This document shows, piece by piece, positions 41,650 through 54,225 of a stretch of DNA of 64,000 nucleotides (its first letter is position 1; every line of letters begins with the position of its first letter). The position numbers were made by a program, and so were the translations under genes. The DNA lies in NCBI GenBank assembly GCA_030867875.1, contig JAOWCC010000936.1, forward strand, positions 81,129,032 through 81,193,031, read 5' to 3'. This stretch comes from Actinernus sp. WN-2022 (lineage: Eukaryota > Cnidaria > Anthozoa > Actiniaria > Actinernidae). A model generated the notes under the pieces. The model saw only the letters and a program-made list of their open reading frames with translations. It searched no databases and was not told the DNA's origin.

Positions 41650-41747
41650 AGCGGGACGGTAGGTACTTCATATATGGTAATCCTCATGTACTGTGTGCAT
41701 GTGTGTGTGTACTGTGTCCATATGTATGTATACAGCCCTGTAGTCGA

Positions 41748-44205
41748 TGTAGTGTAGTCGATGTAGCCCTGTAGTAGCCGTAGTACTGTAGTCGCCGTAG
41801 TGCTGTAGTACTGTAGTTACTGTAGTCGCTGTAGTACTGTAGTTGCTGTAGTACTGTAGTTGCTGTAGTGCTGTAGTTGATGTAGTACTGTAGTCGCTGT
41901 AGTACTGTAGTTGCTGTAGTACTGTAGTTGCTGTAGTACTGTACTTGCTGTAGTACTGTACTTGCTGTAGTACTGTAGTTGCTGTAGTACTGTAGTTGCT
42001 GTAGTACTGTAGTTGCTGTAGTACTGTAGTTGCTGTAGTACTGTAGTTGCTGTAGTACTGTAGTTGCTGTAGTACTGTAGTTGCTGTACTACTATAGTTG
42101 CTGTAGTACTGTAGTTGCTGTAGTACTGTAGTTGCTGTAGTACTGTAGTTGCTGTAGTACTGTAGTTGCTGTAGTGCTGTAGTTGCTGTAGTTACTGTAG
42201 TACTGTAGTTACTGTAGTCGCTGTCGTAATGTAGTTGCTGTAGTACTGTAGTTGCTGTAGTACTGTAGTTGCTGTATTAATTACTGTATAAAACGTAGTT
42301 GCTGTAGTACTGTAGTTGCTGTAGTACTGTAGTTACTGTAGTCGCTGTAGTACTGTAGTTGCTGTAGTTACTGTAGTCGCTGTAGTACTGTAGTTGCTGT
42401 AGTACTGTAGTTGCTGTAGTACTGTAGTTGCTGTAGTACTGTAGTTGCTGTAGTGCTGTAGTTGATGTAGTACTGTAGTTGCTGTAGTACTGTAGTTACT
42501 GTAGTCGCTGTAGTACTGTAGTTGCTGTAGTACTGTAGTTGCTGTAGTACTGTAGTTGCTGTAGTACTGTAGTTGCTGTAGTACTGTAGTTGCTGTAGTA
42601 CTGTAGTTACTGTAGTCGCTGTAGTACTGTAGTTGCTGTAGTTACTGTAGTCGCTGTAGTACTGTAGTTGCTGTAGTACTGTAGTTGCTGTAGTACTGTA
42701 GTTGCTGTATTACTGTAGTTGCTGTAGTGCTGTAGTTGATGTAGTACTGTAGTTGCTGTAGTACTGTAGTTACTGTAGTCGCTGTAGTACTGTAGTTGCT
42801 GTAGTTACTGTAGTCGCTGTAGTACTGTAGTTGCTGTAGTACTGTAGTTGCTGTAGTACTGTAGTTGCTGTAGTACTGTAGTTGCTGTAGTACTGTAGTT
42901 ACTGTAGTCGCTGTAGTACTGTAGTTGCTGTAGTTACTGTAGTCGCTGTAGTACTGTAGTAATGTAGTTGCTGTAGTCGCTGTAGTACTGTAGTCGCTGT
43001 AGTACTGTAGTCGCTGTAGTACTGTAGTTGCTGTAGTACTGCAGTTGCTGTAGTTGCTGTAGTACTGTAGTTGCTGTAGTACTGTAGTTGCTGTAGTACT
43101 GTAGTTACTGTAGTTGCTGTAGTACTGTAGTTGCTGTAGTACTGTAGTTGCTGTAGTTACTGTAGTCGCTGTAGTACTGTAGTTGCTGTAGTAATGTAGT
43201 TGCTGTAGTCGCTGTAGTACTGTAGTCGCTGTAGTACTGTAGTCGCTGTAGTACTGTAGTTGCTGTAGTACTGCAGTTGCTGTAGTTGCTGTAGTACTGT
43301 AGTTGCTGTAGTACTGTAGTTGCTGTAGTACTGTAGTTACTGTAGTTGCTGTAGTACTGTAGTTGCTGTAGTACTGTAGTTACTGTAGTACTGTAGTTGC
43401 TGTAGTGCTGTAGTTGCTGTAGTGCTGTAGTTGCTGTAGTGCTGTAGTTGCTGTAGTGCTGTAGTTGCTGTAGTACTGTAGTTGCTGTAGTACTGTAGTT
43501 GCTGTAGTACTGTAGTTGCTGTAGTACTGTAGTTGCTGTAGTACTGTAGTTGCTGTAGTACTGTAGTTGCTGTAGTACTGTAGTTGCTGTAGTACTGTAG
43601 TTGCTGTAGTACTGTAGTTGCTGTAGTACTGTAGTACTGTAGTTGCTGTAGTACTGTAGTTGCTGTAGTACTGTAGTTGCTGTAGTACTGTAGTTGCTGT
43701 AGTACTGTAGTTACTGTAGTACTGTAGTTACTGTAGTCGCTGTCGTAATGTAGTTGCTGTAGTACTGTAGTCGCTGTAGTACTGTAGTCGCTGTATTACT
43801 GTAGTTGCTGTAGTTACTGTAGTCGCTGTCGTAATGTAGTTGCTGTAGTACTGTAGTTACTGTAGTCGCTGTAGTACTGTAGTTGCTGTAGTTACTGTAG
43901 TCGCTGTAGTACTGTAGTTGCTGTAGTACTGTACTGTAGTTGCTGTAGTACTGTAGTTGCTGTAGTACTGTAGTTGCTGTAGTACTGTAGTTACTGTAGT
44001 ACTGTAGTCGCTGTAGTGCTGTAGTACTGTAGTCGCTGTAGTACTGTAGTACTGTAGTCGCTGTAGTACTGTAGTTGCTGTAGTCGCTGTAGTACTGTAG
44101 TTGCTGTAGTACTGTAGTTGCTGTAGTACTGTAGTTGCTGTATAGTACTGTAGTTACTGTAGTACTGTAGTCGCTGTAGTTGCTGTAGTGCTGTAGTTGA
44201 TGTAG
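41748..44205 (+). repeat. 17-bp tandem array, forward arm (~2.46 kb)
   Basis: GTAGTTGCTGTAGTACT is repeated over a hundred times, with higher-order blocks marked by GTAGTTACTGTAGTCGCT variants. The array is the left arm of the palindromic element. Confidence 0.95.
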
Positions 44206-44249
44206 TTAGGGTTTAGGGTTAGGTTAGGGTTAGGGTTAGGTTAGGTTAG
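44206..44249. repeat. Telomere-like TTAGGG tract at the palindrome centre
   Basis: TTAGGGTTTAGGGTTAGG and similar words for 44 bp, exactly at the switch from forward to inverted array. Confidence 0.85.
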
Positions 44250-46319
44250 CAACTGCAGTACTACAGCAACTACAGCACTACAGCAACTACAGCACTACAG
44301 CAACTACAGTACTACAGCAACTACAGTACTACAGCAACTACAGTACTACAGCAACTACAGCAACTACAGTACTACAGCTACTACAGTACTACAGCAACTA
44401 CAGTACTACAGCAACTACAGTACTACAGCAACTACAGTACTACAGCGACTACAGTACTACAGCGACTACAGTACTACAGCGACTACAGTACTACAGCAAC
44501 TACAGCAACTACAGTACTACAGCAACTACAGTGCTACAGCAACTACAGTACTACAGCAACTACAATACAGTACTACAGCGACTACAGTAACTACAGCAAC
44601 TACAGTACTACAGCAACTACAGTACTACAGCAACTACAGCACTACAGCAACTACAGCACTACAGCAACTACAGTAACTACAGTACTACAGCAACTACAGT
44701 ACTACAGCAACTACAGTACTACATCAACTACAGTACGTACTACATCAACTACAGTACTACAGCAACTACAGTACTACAGCAACTACAGTACTACAGCAAC
44801 TACACTACTACAGTACTACAACAACTACAGTACTACAGCAACTACAGTACTACAGCAACTACAGCAACTACAGCAACTACAGCAACTACAGTACTACAGC
44901 AACTACAGTACTACAGCAACTACAGTATTACAGTAACTACAGTAACTACAGCTACTACAGTACTACAGCAACTACAGTACTACAGCAACTACAGTACTAC
45001 AGCAACTACAGTACTACAGCAACTACAGTACTACAGCAACTACAGTACTACAGCAACTACAGTACTACAGCAACTACAGTACTACAGCAACTACAGCAAC
45101 TACAGTACTACAGCAACTACAGTACTACATCAACTACAGTACTACAGCAACTACAGTACTACAGCAACTACAGTACTACAGCAACTACAGTAACTACAGT
45201 AACTACAGTAACTACAGTACCTACAGTACTACAGTATCTACAGCAACTACAGTACTACAGCAACTACAGTACTACAGCAACTACAGTACTACAGCAACTA
45301 CAGTACTACAGCAACTACAGTACTACAGCACTACAGCAACTACAGTACTACAGCAACTACAGTACTACAGCAACTACAGTACTACATCAACTACAGCAAC
45401 TACAGTACTACATCAACTACAGCACTACAGCACTACGGCACTACAGCACTACAGCAACTACAGCACTACAGCAACTACAGTACTACAGCAACTACAGTAC
45501 TACAGCAACTACAGTACTACAGCAACTACAGTACTACAGCAACTACAGTATTACAGTAACTACAGCAACTACAGCTACTACAGTACTACAGCAACTACAG
45601 TACTACAGCAACTACAGTACTACAGCAACTACAGTACTACAGCAACTACAGTACTACAGCAACTGACTACAGTACTACAGCAACTACAGTACTACAGCAA
45701 CTACAGTACTACAGCAACTACAGTAACTACAGTACTACAGCAACTACAGTACTACAGCAACTACAGTACTACAGCAACTACAGTACTACAGCAACTACAG
45801 CAACTACAGTACTACAGCAACTACAGTACTACAGCAACTACAGCAACTACAGCAACTACAGTACTACAGCAACTACAGTAACTACAGTAACTACAGTACC
45901 TACAGTACTACAGTATCTACAGCAACTACAGTACTACAGCAACTACAGTACTACAGCAACTACAGTACTACAGCAACTACAGTACTACAGCAACTACAGT
46001 ACTACAGCAACTACAGTATTACAGTAACTACAGTAACTACAGCAACTACAGCTACTACAGTACTACAGCAACTACAGTACTACAGCAACTACAGTACTAC
46101 AGCAACTACAGTACTACAGCAACTACAGTACTACAGCAACTGACTACAGTACTACAGCAACTACAGTACTACAGCAACTACAGTACTACAGCAACTACAG
46201 TAACTACAGTACTACAGCAACTACAGTACTACAGCAACTACAGTACTACAGCAACTACAGTACTACAGCAACTACAGCAACTACAGTACTACAGCAACTA
46301 CAGTACTACAGCAACTACA
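44250..46319 (-). repeat. 17-bp tandem array, inverted arm, first part (~2.07 kb)
   Basis: AGTACTACAGCAACTAC is the reverse complement of the forward unit. It ends at ACA (46317-46319), the left copy of the CACTA target duplication. Confidence 0.95.
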
Positions 46320-46327
46320 CACTACTG

Positions 46328-46780
46328 GAAAAAAAACATATGAAACTCATGTGACAAACATATGAGACTTAATATGTTTATCATAGGTTATTCATATGTA
46401 ATCCATATGTTTGTTGTATGTTTGATTAAAATGCAGAACATATGAAATTGTCCATTTCATATGTCCGAAAACACACAACCAAACATATGACAAACGTATG
46501 ACCTTTATTGCATATGAAAAAAACATATGACAAACATATGAAAAGGGTGTACAAAAATGTCATATGTTTAAAATATATGATTTTGTCCATTTCATATGCA
46601 TATCATATGTTCTGAAAATTAATAAACATATGAATATGTTATTAAAATACATATGACTGGACATGTCATATATACATTTAATTTGAAACATATGACATTA
46701 AACATATGACAATATAAACTAATATGTTATTATATTATTCATTATTTGAAAACATATGACAAACATATGAAAACTGAGTT
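46328..46780. repeat. Left subterminal CATATG repeats of CACTA element
   Basis: About 20 irregularly spaced AAACATATGA words in about 450 bp. In CACTA elements such subterminal repeats bind the transposase. Confidence 0.75.
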
Positions 46781-47057
46781 GATCTTTAAGATATTGGTGC
46801 AAATTAGACACTGATTTTTGACTCAGGAATCCTCAATCCATGTACCAGTTACAAAACATTATTGCAACACCCATGACTAGTATACTGCATTATAATATCA
46901 ATGTGTTCATTTAATTCATCATCTAAATGTACATCAGGTTTTTCCATATTTTATGTATTAATTGTCTACAGGTACACATAAATTTGATACATAGCATATT
47001 TAAAATGTAAATAAATGTAACAAAGAGATAATTTAGTATAATCAATAAAATATTACT

Positions 47058-47158
47058 TTACTGGCCATGATTCGGCCTAAAATTATTGGCAGCCAACTTG
47101 TTTCTTAAGGTTTGCTTGAGGATTGCCTCCATTCCAGTGTCGTGCTTGATTATAAATC
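47058..47158 (-). CDS. Possible terminal exon inside CACTA element (unrecognised)
   Basis: A minus-strand acceptor (tattacag) precedes an open stretch containing IIKHDTGMEAILKQTLRNK and ending at TAA 47058-47060. A second open stretch upstream on the same strand (about 48715-48641, ANGKQHLNKEIVEIIIG before a GTAAG donor) could be the preceding exon. The pair faintly suggests a BEN-type domain, but I would not rely on it. Confidence 0.25.
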
Positions 47159-50100
47159 CTGTAATATGGAAGTGAGAATAGTTTCAAGCTTCATAAAGAC
47201 AATTGTTGAGTTGCTTCATTTTTCATTTGATTTGAATAATTATACAACAAGGCCAATAAACTACATTGTATATAACTAAGTCATTAACCACAGGTGAGCT
47301 AGATGACAATTATTATATAATTTCCCCTCTGGACATGTTTGGGCTCAATTGGTGAAATCCCGAGTGCTAACTCAACCCTCCCCCTCAGTTCAAATTTGGC
47401 TAGCCCGGGGTAGTTAAATACTGCTGACTTTTTAAGCCAAGTGCTCAAACTTTCCCCCCAATGCCATTCGGGAGGATTCTGCGGACTCGTTGACGGTAGG
47501 TATCGCTTCTTCTGTGGGGTTTCCAATGAAATCTGCTCTTAAGTTTTGGACAAAAAAGCCACTGTAAGAGAGCTAGATCAAGAGGACATTGTTAAGTCTG
47601 AGGATGGCTGAAAAGTACTTGGCTTGCTGTTAGTAGGCTTTGTGAGGGCATTTCACTGTGTTTTTCTGGAAAAATTATTTAATGAAATTCTTGAAATTCT
47701 GCAGTTGGTGATCTTTTCTCCCTGCTCAACCTATTAGGATGTGTTTTTGTCACTTAAAAGCAACAGCTTGTGTCCAAATCACCGCTCTTGGTTGTAGGGG
47801 TAAAATACTTATTTTAAAAACCCCATAGGAGTCCCAGAGGGGGGGAGCCCTTGTCAATTCTGTGTCCATTACCCAGCAAGCAACTGGAGGCCGGTGGGTG
47901 CAGGAAAACATGGAGAGAAATGCAGCATAAAGAATAGCGTGCTTCACAGTCGCTTGGTGTTTTGTGCAAAAAAACCTGGTGGTTGGAAAGATTAAAGAAG
48001 GTACTGTAACAACTGAGTGCTGACTTTGTGTTTGATTTTGATTTCGAGTGCGAACGGGTTTTTTGAGCCGATTTTCGGCTTCTCAAAATTCGTGAAAATC
48101 AAAGAAACAAGACATTAGATCTCCAAAACAAATGAGTTTTTCTCCAAAGTGGGGAGTCAACCGATCGCTGTTTATAAGCTCTGGCTTTTAAGTAATTCAT
48201 CCCTTGAAATAACATTGCAACATCATATTTCCTGCATGTCTAGATTTGATGCAATATTTTTTCCAGTTACATTGTACAATGTACATGCTTTATTTTGGCC
48301 GGTTTAGTTTATATTTGTAGTCGAAGGGTTAAGTAAAATGATTTTACTAAGGGACGGGTCATTGTTTACAGGGAGTACTAGATTGGACAAAAACCATACG
48401 GAGTATGAAAAAAGCATTGGAAACCTGAAGGGGGTAAGATTTTTTTAAACAAAGAAATGAAAGGGTTTCATTAACAGGGGTAACAAAATTTTGGCTAGAA
48501 GTCGTACAGGGTGTTGAAATTTTCAGGGATCAATTTTACAGGGATTGAAAAAATTAAGGAACAAAACTCATATTTTCCAACCCTGTACTACCATTAAATA
48601 ATGGCTGGTACCTAAGTCAGGGCACATTATTTTAACTTACCAATAATGATTTCCACTATCTCCTTGTTGAGATGTTGCTTGCCATTGGCTCTGGTAAGAT
48701 TCTTTCCTTGAAACATTTCTCTGTTTGTACACTGTATATATAAACATATCCCACTTGGTTAAAATTTTCCCCTTGTGCAATGCAGCACCCAAACAAAACT
48801 TGTACGACTGTGTTTGGCCAAGAGAGAAGTTTATAATGTAACAATTTACAAGATAATAGGATGAAAGACAGGACCCGAAGTCCAAACAAGATAACTCCTC
48901 TGGACGCATACATACATGTATATAAGAAACTAATAACTATTTTACCCAATATAATGGTATTCTAAAGGGAGGGTGGGTGGGTTGAAAACTACAAGCATGC
49001 ATCAGTGTACACACCACCACTCCGAAATGTAACTGATCCCACGAGCATGTGGGCTGAGTATATATGTTATGACACAAAGGATTATGATTGACAGGGCAAT
49101 TATCTATTTTAAGCATACTCAAAATAATGAAATAAACTATAGGTACCTATTTTATAGTCTGGTTTATATACCGAGAGAGTTGGGAGTACAAGTGGGGGGC
49201 TATAAATGTAATTGTTACTCCTTGCTATAGCAAGAGGAAAACAAAAGGGTGCTAATTATGGAATGAACACTAATTTTGTAACCTGGAATATTAAAGTTGA
49301 TTATTGATATATGTTTTAGCTTTAATATGCAGACCAAACCATTATACATAGGCAGTTCATGACTTCCCTTATAATAGCTCGGTTGGTTACACCTGGGAAT
49401 TGAGGAATTCTAGCCCTATATAAAGGCAAAATGAAAAACCATTGACATATATATGGGGCAAGGGCAAACGGAGCGATTGCAGAATACCCCACCACTTGGT
49501 ACAAATTTAAACCTTCTAAAAACCTAACCCTGAAACTCAAAAAAATCCTACCCATTTTCAACCCCAAATCATTCATACAACTTAAGTCATAAATACACCA
49601 AGTGATCTTTCGAATTCTGCAATCTAGCCGATGATAACGGTATAAATTTATTTATTTACAACTGCGATTTCAATGTTTTAATACGTGGATTCAACATACT
49701 GCTGATACTGTACTTATTTGACACAGACATACATGTAGAGGAATGTCTGATGAATATATCTATCTATATATTTAGTGCTTTTTCACATTCTGATTTTAAT
49801 ACTCAACAGATGCATGCGTTCCCCATCATCAGAAGTGGCGAAAATTTGCGCGGATTGCACATAAATATTAACACTACATGTAACACTGAAATCGATTCTA
49901 AAGTTGTATAAATCGACGTGCTTTAATTTCTGAGCCAAATTGACAACACTACACTTACCTTCGATTGTCGAGGAATCCTGGAGATTGTTATTTAAAAGAA
50001 AGCGGTTGATAATGCAAAAACCACAGCAAAAGACAGAGACGAACTTGAACCGACAAACTTCACGTGAAGAGGACGGTTGAGGTTAACGTTGAGCGCCAAA

Positions 50101-51039
50101 AATGTGCATCATACTTGTGATCGGGTTACCAAACATGACCCGGATGCTGCCAAAGGTAAATGCGTAAGTTATAAACAAATTAATTCCATGTTGTTCGCCT
50201 TGGGGGGAAAGTGCCGTCCATGCATGGAGAATCGATGTCGATCAGTTGAAACCAAGAGTTACTAAATGGCGACAAAATAATAAGAAGTCTTCAAACAACT
50301 TCCCAATCCCAGAATCAGAAGGATGTGATCATCGCATAATCCGAAGTACGTACTACTGGGTTTGTCGATCTCTAAATTAAGTCGATCTTCGACTGATAAA
50401 AGTAATCATTTGAACATATCTCGGTGCTCGACCTCAACTATTTTACTAACTGGCCCTTGGGATAGTGATAGTTAAAAGTTACTAGCCCACAGCCAACTCC
50501 AGCACTGATCAGGGTTTATTTACAATGTGTCCGTGAGTGCCAGTCAAGATGGCGGCCTGTCCGTGATGAAATCCCCGTGATGAGATCCTGGGGTCTACTA
50601 GTTTCCAGTCCTTCATCTTCAACAGAACATTTGCACGTTTAATTTGGGCTGCACTGACTTTTAGTTTTTGAAAGTTTTTTTTCCCAATAATAATAATAAT
50701 AATAATAATAGTAGTAATAATAATAGTAGTAATAATAATAGTAATAATAATAATAATAATCCTGTGGCTAGTGGATATCAAATTTTACTAGCCCAGGTGT
50801 TTTTTTTACTAGTCCCGGGCTAGTGGACTACTGCTGTTTTATTATTTAAAAAAATAATACAATGTTTTCAAGAAAACACTTTATAATATATATGATAATA
50901 TATATTAAGTATATATTATATTAAGTATATATACACATGTATAGTATTTATTTGATTATTTGATTATTAATTATGTTTACCCAAGATACTGGATTAAGTG
51001 TCATGAATGTTTTTTTATTCATATAGATAAAAAGGAAAC
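47159..51039. other. CACTA interior without supportable genes
   Basis: Apart from the possible exon near 48641-48715 I see only short frames. No DDE transposase motifs were found. Confidence 0.5.
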
Positions 51040-51600
51040 CTGCCAGATGATCATATGTTACATAATCAAGTTGCTTTGTCATATGTTTATCATCTCATGC
51101 ATATTAAATATTCATATGTTTTGTCATATGTTCTGCCAGCAAGAATATTGAATATTTTTTGGAGTCGTATGTTCCTTAACTGTCATATGTTATATATTTA
51201 GGTACTCTGTCATATGTTTATTAAACTGATCATCCTATCATATGTTTTGTCATATGTGCTGCCAACAACAAATGTTTGACATTCATATGCTTCTAGTAAG
51301 TCATATGTTATTGTGATACTCTGTCATATGTTTATTGAACTGAATATTCCTGTCATATGTTTTTGTCATATGTGCTGTCAAGGAAACTTTTTGCAATTCA
51401 TATGTTTCTTCTTTCAGACGTATGTTTGTCATATGTTTTCTGTGTGTGTCATATGCCTGTCATATGTTTGCTCTTGTATATGGTCAAATTGTAGATTTTG
51501 TGAGTTTTGCAAAACGTACGCATGCCATATGTTTTTGTCATATGTCATATGTTTTTCATATGTTTTTCATATGTTTGTCATATGTTTTTCATATGTTTCC
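51040..51600. repeat. Right subterminal CATATG repeats of CACTA element
   Basis: Roughly 25 TCATATGTTT words, oriented opposite to the left cluster. The dense CATATGTTTTTCATATG run at 51540-51600 makes long plus-strand frames rich in CHMF/SYVC, which are not genes. Confidence 0.75.
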
Positions 51601-51612
51601 CTTCCAGTAGTG

Positions 51613-52400
51613 ACAGTACTACAGCAACTACAGTACTACAGCAACTACAGTACTACAGCAACTACAGTAACTACAGTAACTACAGTACCTACAGTACTAC
51701 AGTATCTACAGCAACTACAGTACTACAGCAACTACAGTACTACAGCAACTACAGTACTACAGCAACTACAGTACTACAGCACTACAGCAACTACAGTACT
51801 ACAGCAACTACAGTACTACAGCAACTACAGTACTACATCAACTACAGCAACTACAGTACTACATCAACTACAGCACTACAGCACTACGGCACTACAGCAC
51901 TACAGCAACTACAGCACTACAGCAACTACAGTACTACAGCAACTACACTGGTACTACAGCAACTACAGCAACTACAGTAACTACAGCAACTACAGCAACT
52001 ACAGCACTACAGCAACTACAGTACTACATCAACTACAGTACTAAAATACAGCAACTACAGTACTACAGCAACTACAGTACTACAGCAACTACAGCACTAC
52101 AGCAACTACAGTACTACAGCAACTACAGTACTACAGCAACTACAGTACTACAGCGACTACAGTACTACAGCTACTACAGTACTACAGCAACTACAGTACT
52201 ACAGCAACTACAGTACTACAGCAACTACAGTACTACAGCGACTACAGTAACTACAGTACTACAGCACTACAGCACTACAGCAACTACAGTACTACAGCAA
52301 CTACAGTACTACAGCGACTACAGTAACTACAGTACTACAGCACTACGGCGACTACAGTACTACGGCTACTACAGGGCTACATCGACTACAGGGCTGTATA
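51613..52400 (-). repeat. 17-bp tandem array, inverted arm, second part
   Basis: It continues the inverted array after the CACTA insertion, then the variants GCGACTACAGTACTACGGCT and ACAGGGCTACATCGACTACA that mirror the left end at 41748-41800. Confidence 0.95.
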
Positions 52401-52479
52401 CATACATATGGACACAGTACACACACACATGCACACAGTACATGAGGATTACCATATATGAAGTACCTACCAGCGGGAC

Positions 52480-53088
52480 GCTTCGAAGATCAGAAGCAGT
52501 TGGATCAGAAGAGTATCAAGAAGAGTATGCATGCAGCACGGAAATTTTATCGAAGTGATTTGAATTGAAATTGAAGGTAATTCCAACCGATTCTGCCAGT
52601 GAAATCTGTAAAGTCTATGGTTTGAATGATACACAAAAACAATATCGACTTGTATTGAGTGGATAGAGCCGTCAATTAATGCGTGAATGATTGTTAAACT
52701 TTGGAGTTCAGTAAATTCATCAGTGACAGTATGCGAGAAATGTGTGGGGTTCACATCGTGTATAATATGGCACGCCAAATGTGACAATATTTTACAAACT
52801 AATATATTTATGCCTACTAATAAATATAATTATATCGCTATGACAAATATATATAGCCTGATTTTCAGACGGTACGAGGTCGTCTGCTCACTTCCTCCCC
52901 CTCGAATCGGAATCGAAATATATTGTACAATATAAATAACATCGTATACCCACCCCCGTTGGTACAACTACAGAATACCCCGCCACTTTAAACACTAGAA
53001 TAAAACTTATATCTATAAAATCGAGTGGCTATATAATATTTTGTTACGCTTTTAAAGTAAATGTTAAATCGTTATATTTATTTTGCAG
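52480..53088. other. Gene-free stretch upstream of host exon
   Basis: AT-rich; no gene is supportable. It is probably intron or 5' flank of the gene with the exon at 53089. Confidence 0.4.
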
Positions 53089-53820
53089 CCTTTTCAGGTA
53101 ATTCAGAGGCTAGAGAAGCAGGTAATATGGCAGGGATTAAAATACATGCAGCAAACATGGGACAGTCATCTTTAAAGCCCAGTGGTAATGAAGGGATTGT
53201 ATCGATCACTTCTGACGACATGAGCATGCATGCAGCTGCAGGCTGTATTGTAAAAATTCCTGAAGAAGATAAAGAACTTAGGACGAAACTTAAAATTGGT
53301 TCAAACTTTGATCAAACCCAGTATTTTGTATTTATGCCTGCTATCATAGCATCTCAGGTATCAGGTTGTAGTGTCGAGATTGGCATTACTGTTCGCCGTG
53401 ATTACAGTGGACGTGGAGACAAAAAGTTTACAATTCATGTGAATAATCAAGATTTGATTGATTTACAAAATGGAGCAGTGTTGCTACCATGTCATGACCA
53501 GTTGGAAAAGTCAAGACAGAGAAATTATGTGAAGTTTCTTTATGTCATTACCCCTGATGCACCAAAAGAATTATACAAACTGTACCCAAAAGTTACAGGA
53601 ATTGAAAATGCATATTATGATGGAAACATGAAGTTAGTTTTCAAAGACATCAACATTACAGAAAGTACAAATGAACCTGGAACATTTTTCATTGATGGAG
53701 AGAGCATTAAGCATTTGAAAGACGTTGGGCCTCTTCTTGATGAAAAAAGAGAAAGAGTACTTGGACATTACAAGGTGTTAGCTGCAGCTGACAAGCTACA
53801 AATATTTTGGTTATTAAAAG
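53089..53820 (+). CDS. Unrecognised 244-codon exon of the right-hand host gene
   Basis: The acceptor tttattttgcag ends at 53088 and the donor is TTAAAAG|GTAATG at 53820/53821. Both are phase 1, so the exon is symmetric like the Death-like exons. The protein segment is soluble-looking: ITSDDMSMHAAAGCIVKI, FVFMPAIIASQVSGCSVEIG, KKFTIHVNNQDLIDLQNGAV, LLPCHDQ and KVLAAADKLQIFWLLKG. Mixed beta/alpha composition suggests a globular domain of ~230 residues. I do not recognise it. The strong codon structure and clean splice sites argue for a real exon. It lies upstream of the Thr/Ser-rich and Death-like exons in the same phase and strand, so one gene is likely. Confidence 0.65.
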
Positions 53821-54146
53821 GTAATGAAATGCATACAAATATTTGACAAATATTAGTTTTAAGTAATATATGCTCTGGCTAAGAGCAGGAGCACTGTCGT
53901 CTCACCTGTTGCTGGTTGCACTGTATATATGGTGCAGTGTTGTCGTCGGTCATTTGCCTTTACTTGGTGTTGCATTAAACAGTACTGTGTCTAAAAATCT
54001 ACGAGGCCTTGACTTACCTTACCTATTCCACTACCAGTAAAAAAAACTTTCAAAGAAGTGGAGCACCATACATATAGGAAGAAAGGAAAACTGAACGGAT
54101 CGATGTTCGCGCCCAATCCCATTTTTTTCGAGTACTATATATGAAA

Positions 54147-54225
54147 GTTGTTGGTCAATAGCCGAGTGGTTAGAGCGTTGGCCTTCCAATCCAAAGGTTG
54201 GAGTTTGATCCTCCGAGTGTGCAGT
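54147..54225 (+). ncRNA. tRNA-derived SINE head
   Basis: TAGCCGAGTGGTTAGAGCG is an A box; TTGGCCTTCCAATCCAA forms an anticodon-like stem-loop (loop CTTCCAA); GGAGTTTGATCCTCC is a T-arm/B box. The acceptor ends do not pair, so this is a SINE or decayed tRNA in the intron. Confidence 0.5.

Larger units (their letters stand above)
46320..51612. mobile_element. 5.3-kb CACTA/EnSpm-type element
   Basis: It begins CACTACTGGAAAAAAAACAT and ends with the mirrored TTCCAGTAGTG, flanked by ACA on both sides (46317-46319, 51613-51615). CACTA ends, a 3-bp duplication and repetitive subterminal regions fit the EnSpm/CACTA superfamily. The subterminal repeats are CATATG-containing (ACATATGACAAACATATG at the left, TCATATGTTTTTCATATG at the right). 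No transposase is seen, so it is non-autonomous or decayed. An AAT/AGT microsatellite lies at 50684-50760. Confidence 0.8.
41658..52471. mobile_element. 10.8-kb palindromic element with 8-bp target duplication
   Basis: AGCGGGAC at 41650-41657 and 52472-52479 flank ends that are exact inversions: GGTAGGTACTTCATATATGG at the left and its complement at the right. Inverted identity continues through ~100 bp (CATGTACTGTGTGCATGTGT, GTATACAGCCCTGTAGTCGA) into oppositely oriented 17-bp arrays. Without the nested CACTA element it would be ~5.5 kb, almost all arm. No transposase is encoded. An 8-bp duplication fits hAT-like and some other superfamilies. Confidence 0.85.

Noticed and set aside
41536..41757. 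73-aa plus frame before the palindromic element
   Set aside because: It crosses the 8-bp duplication and the element end, so it cannot be a conserved gene.
51313..52044. 243-aa plus frame rich in CHMF and TTATT
   Set aside because: It is a translation of CATATG subterminal repeats and the 17-bp array, so not a gene.
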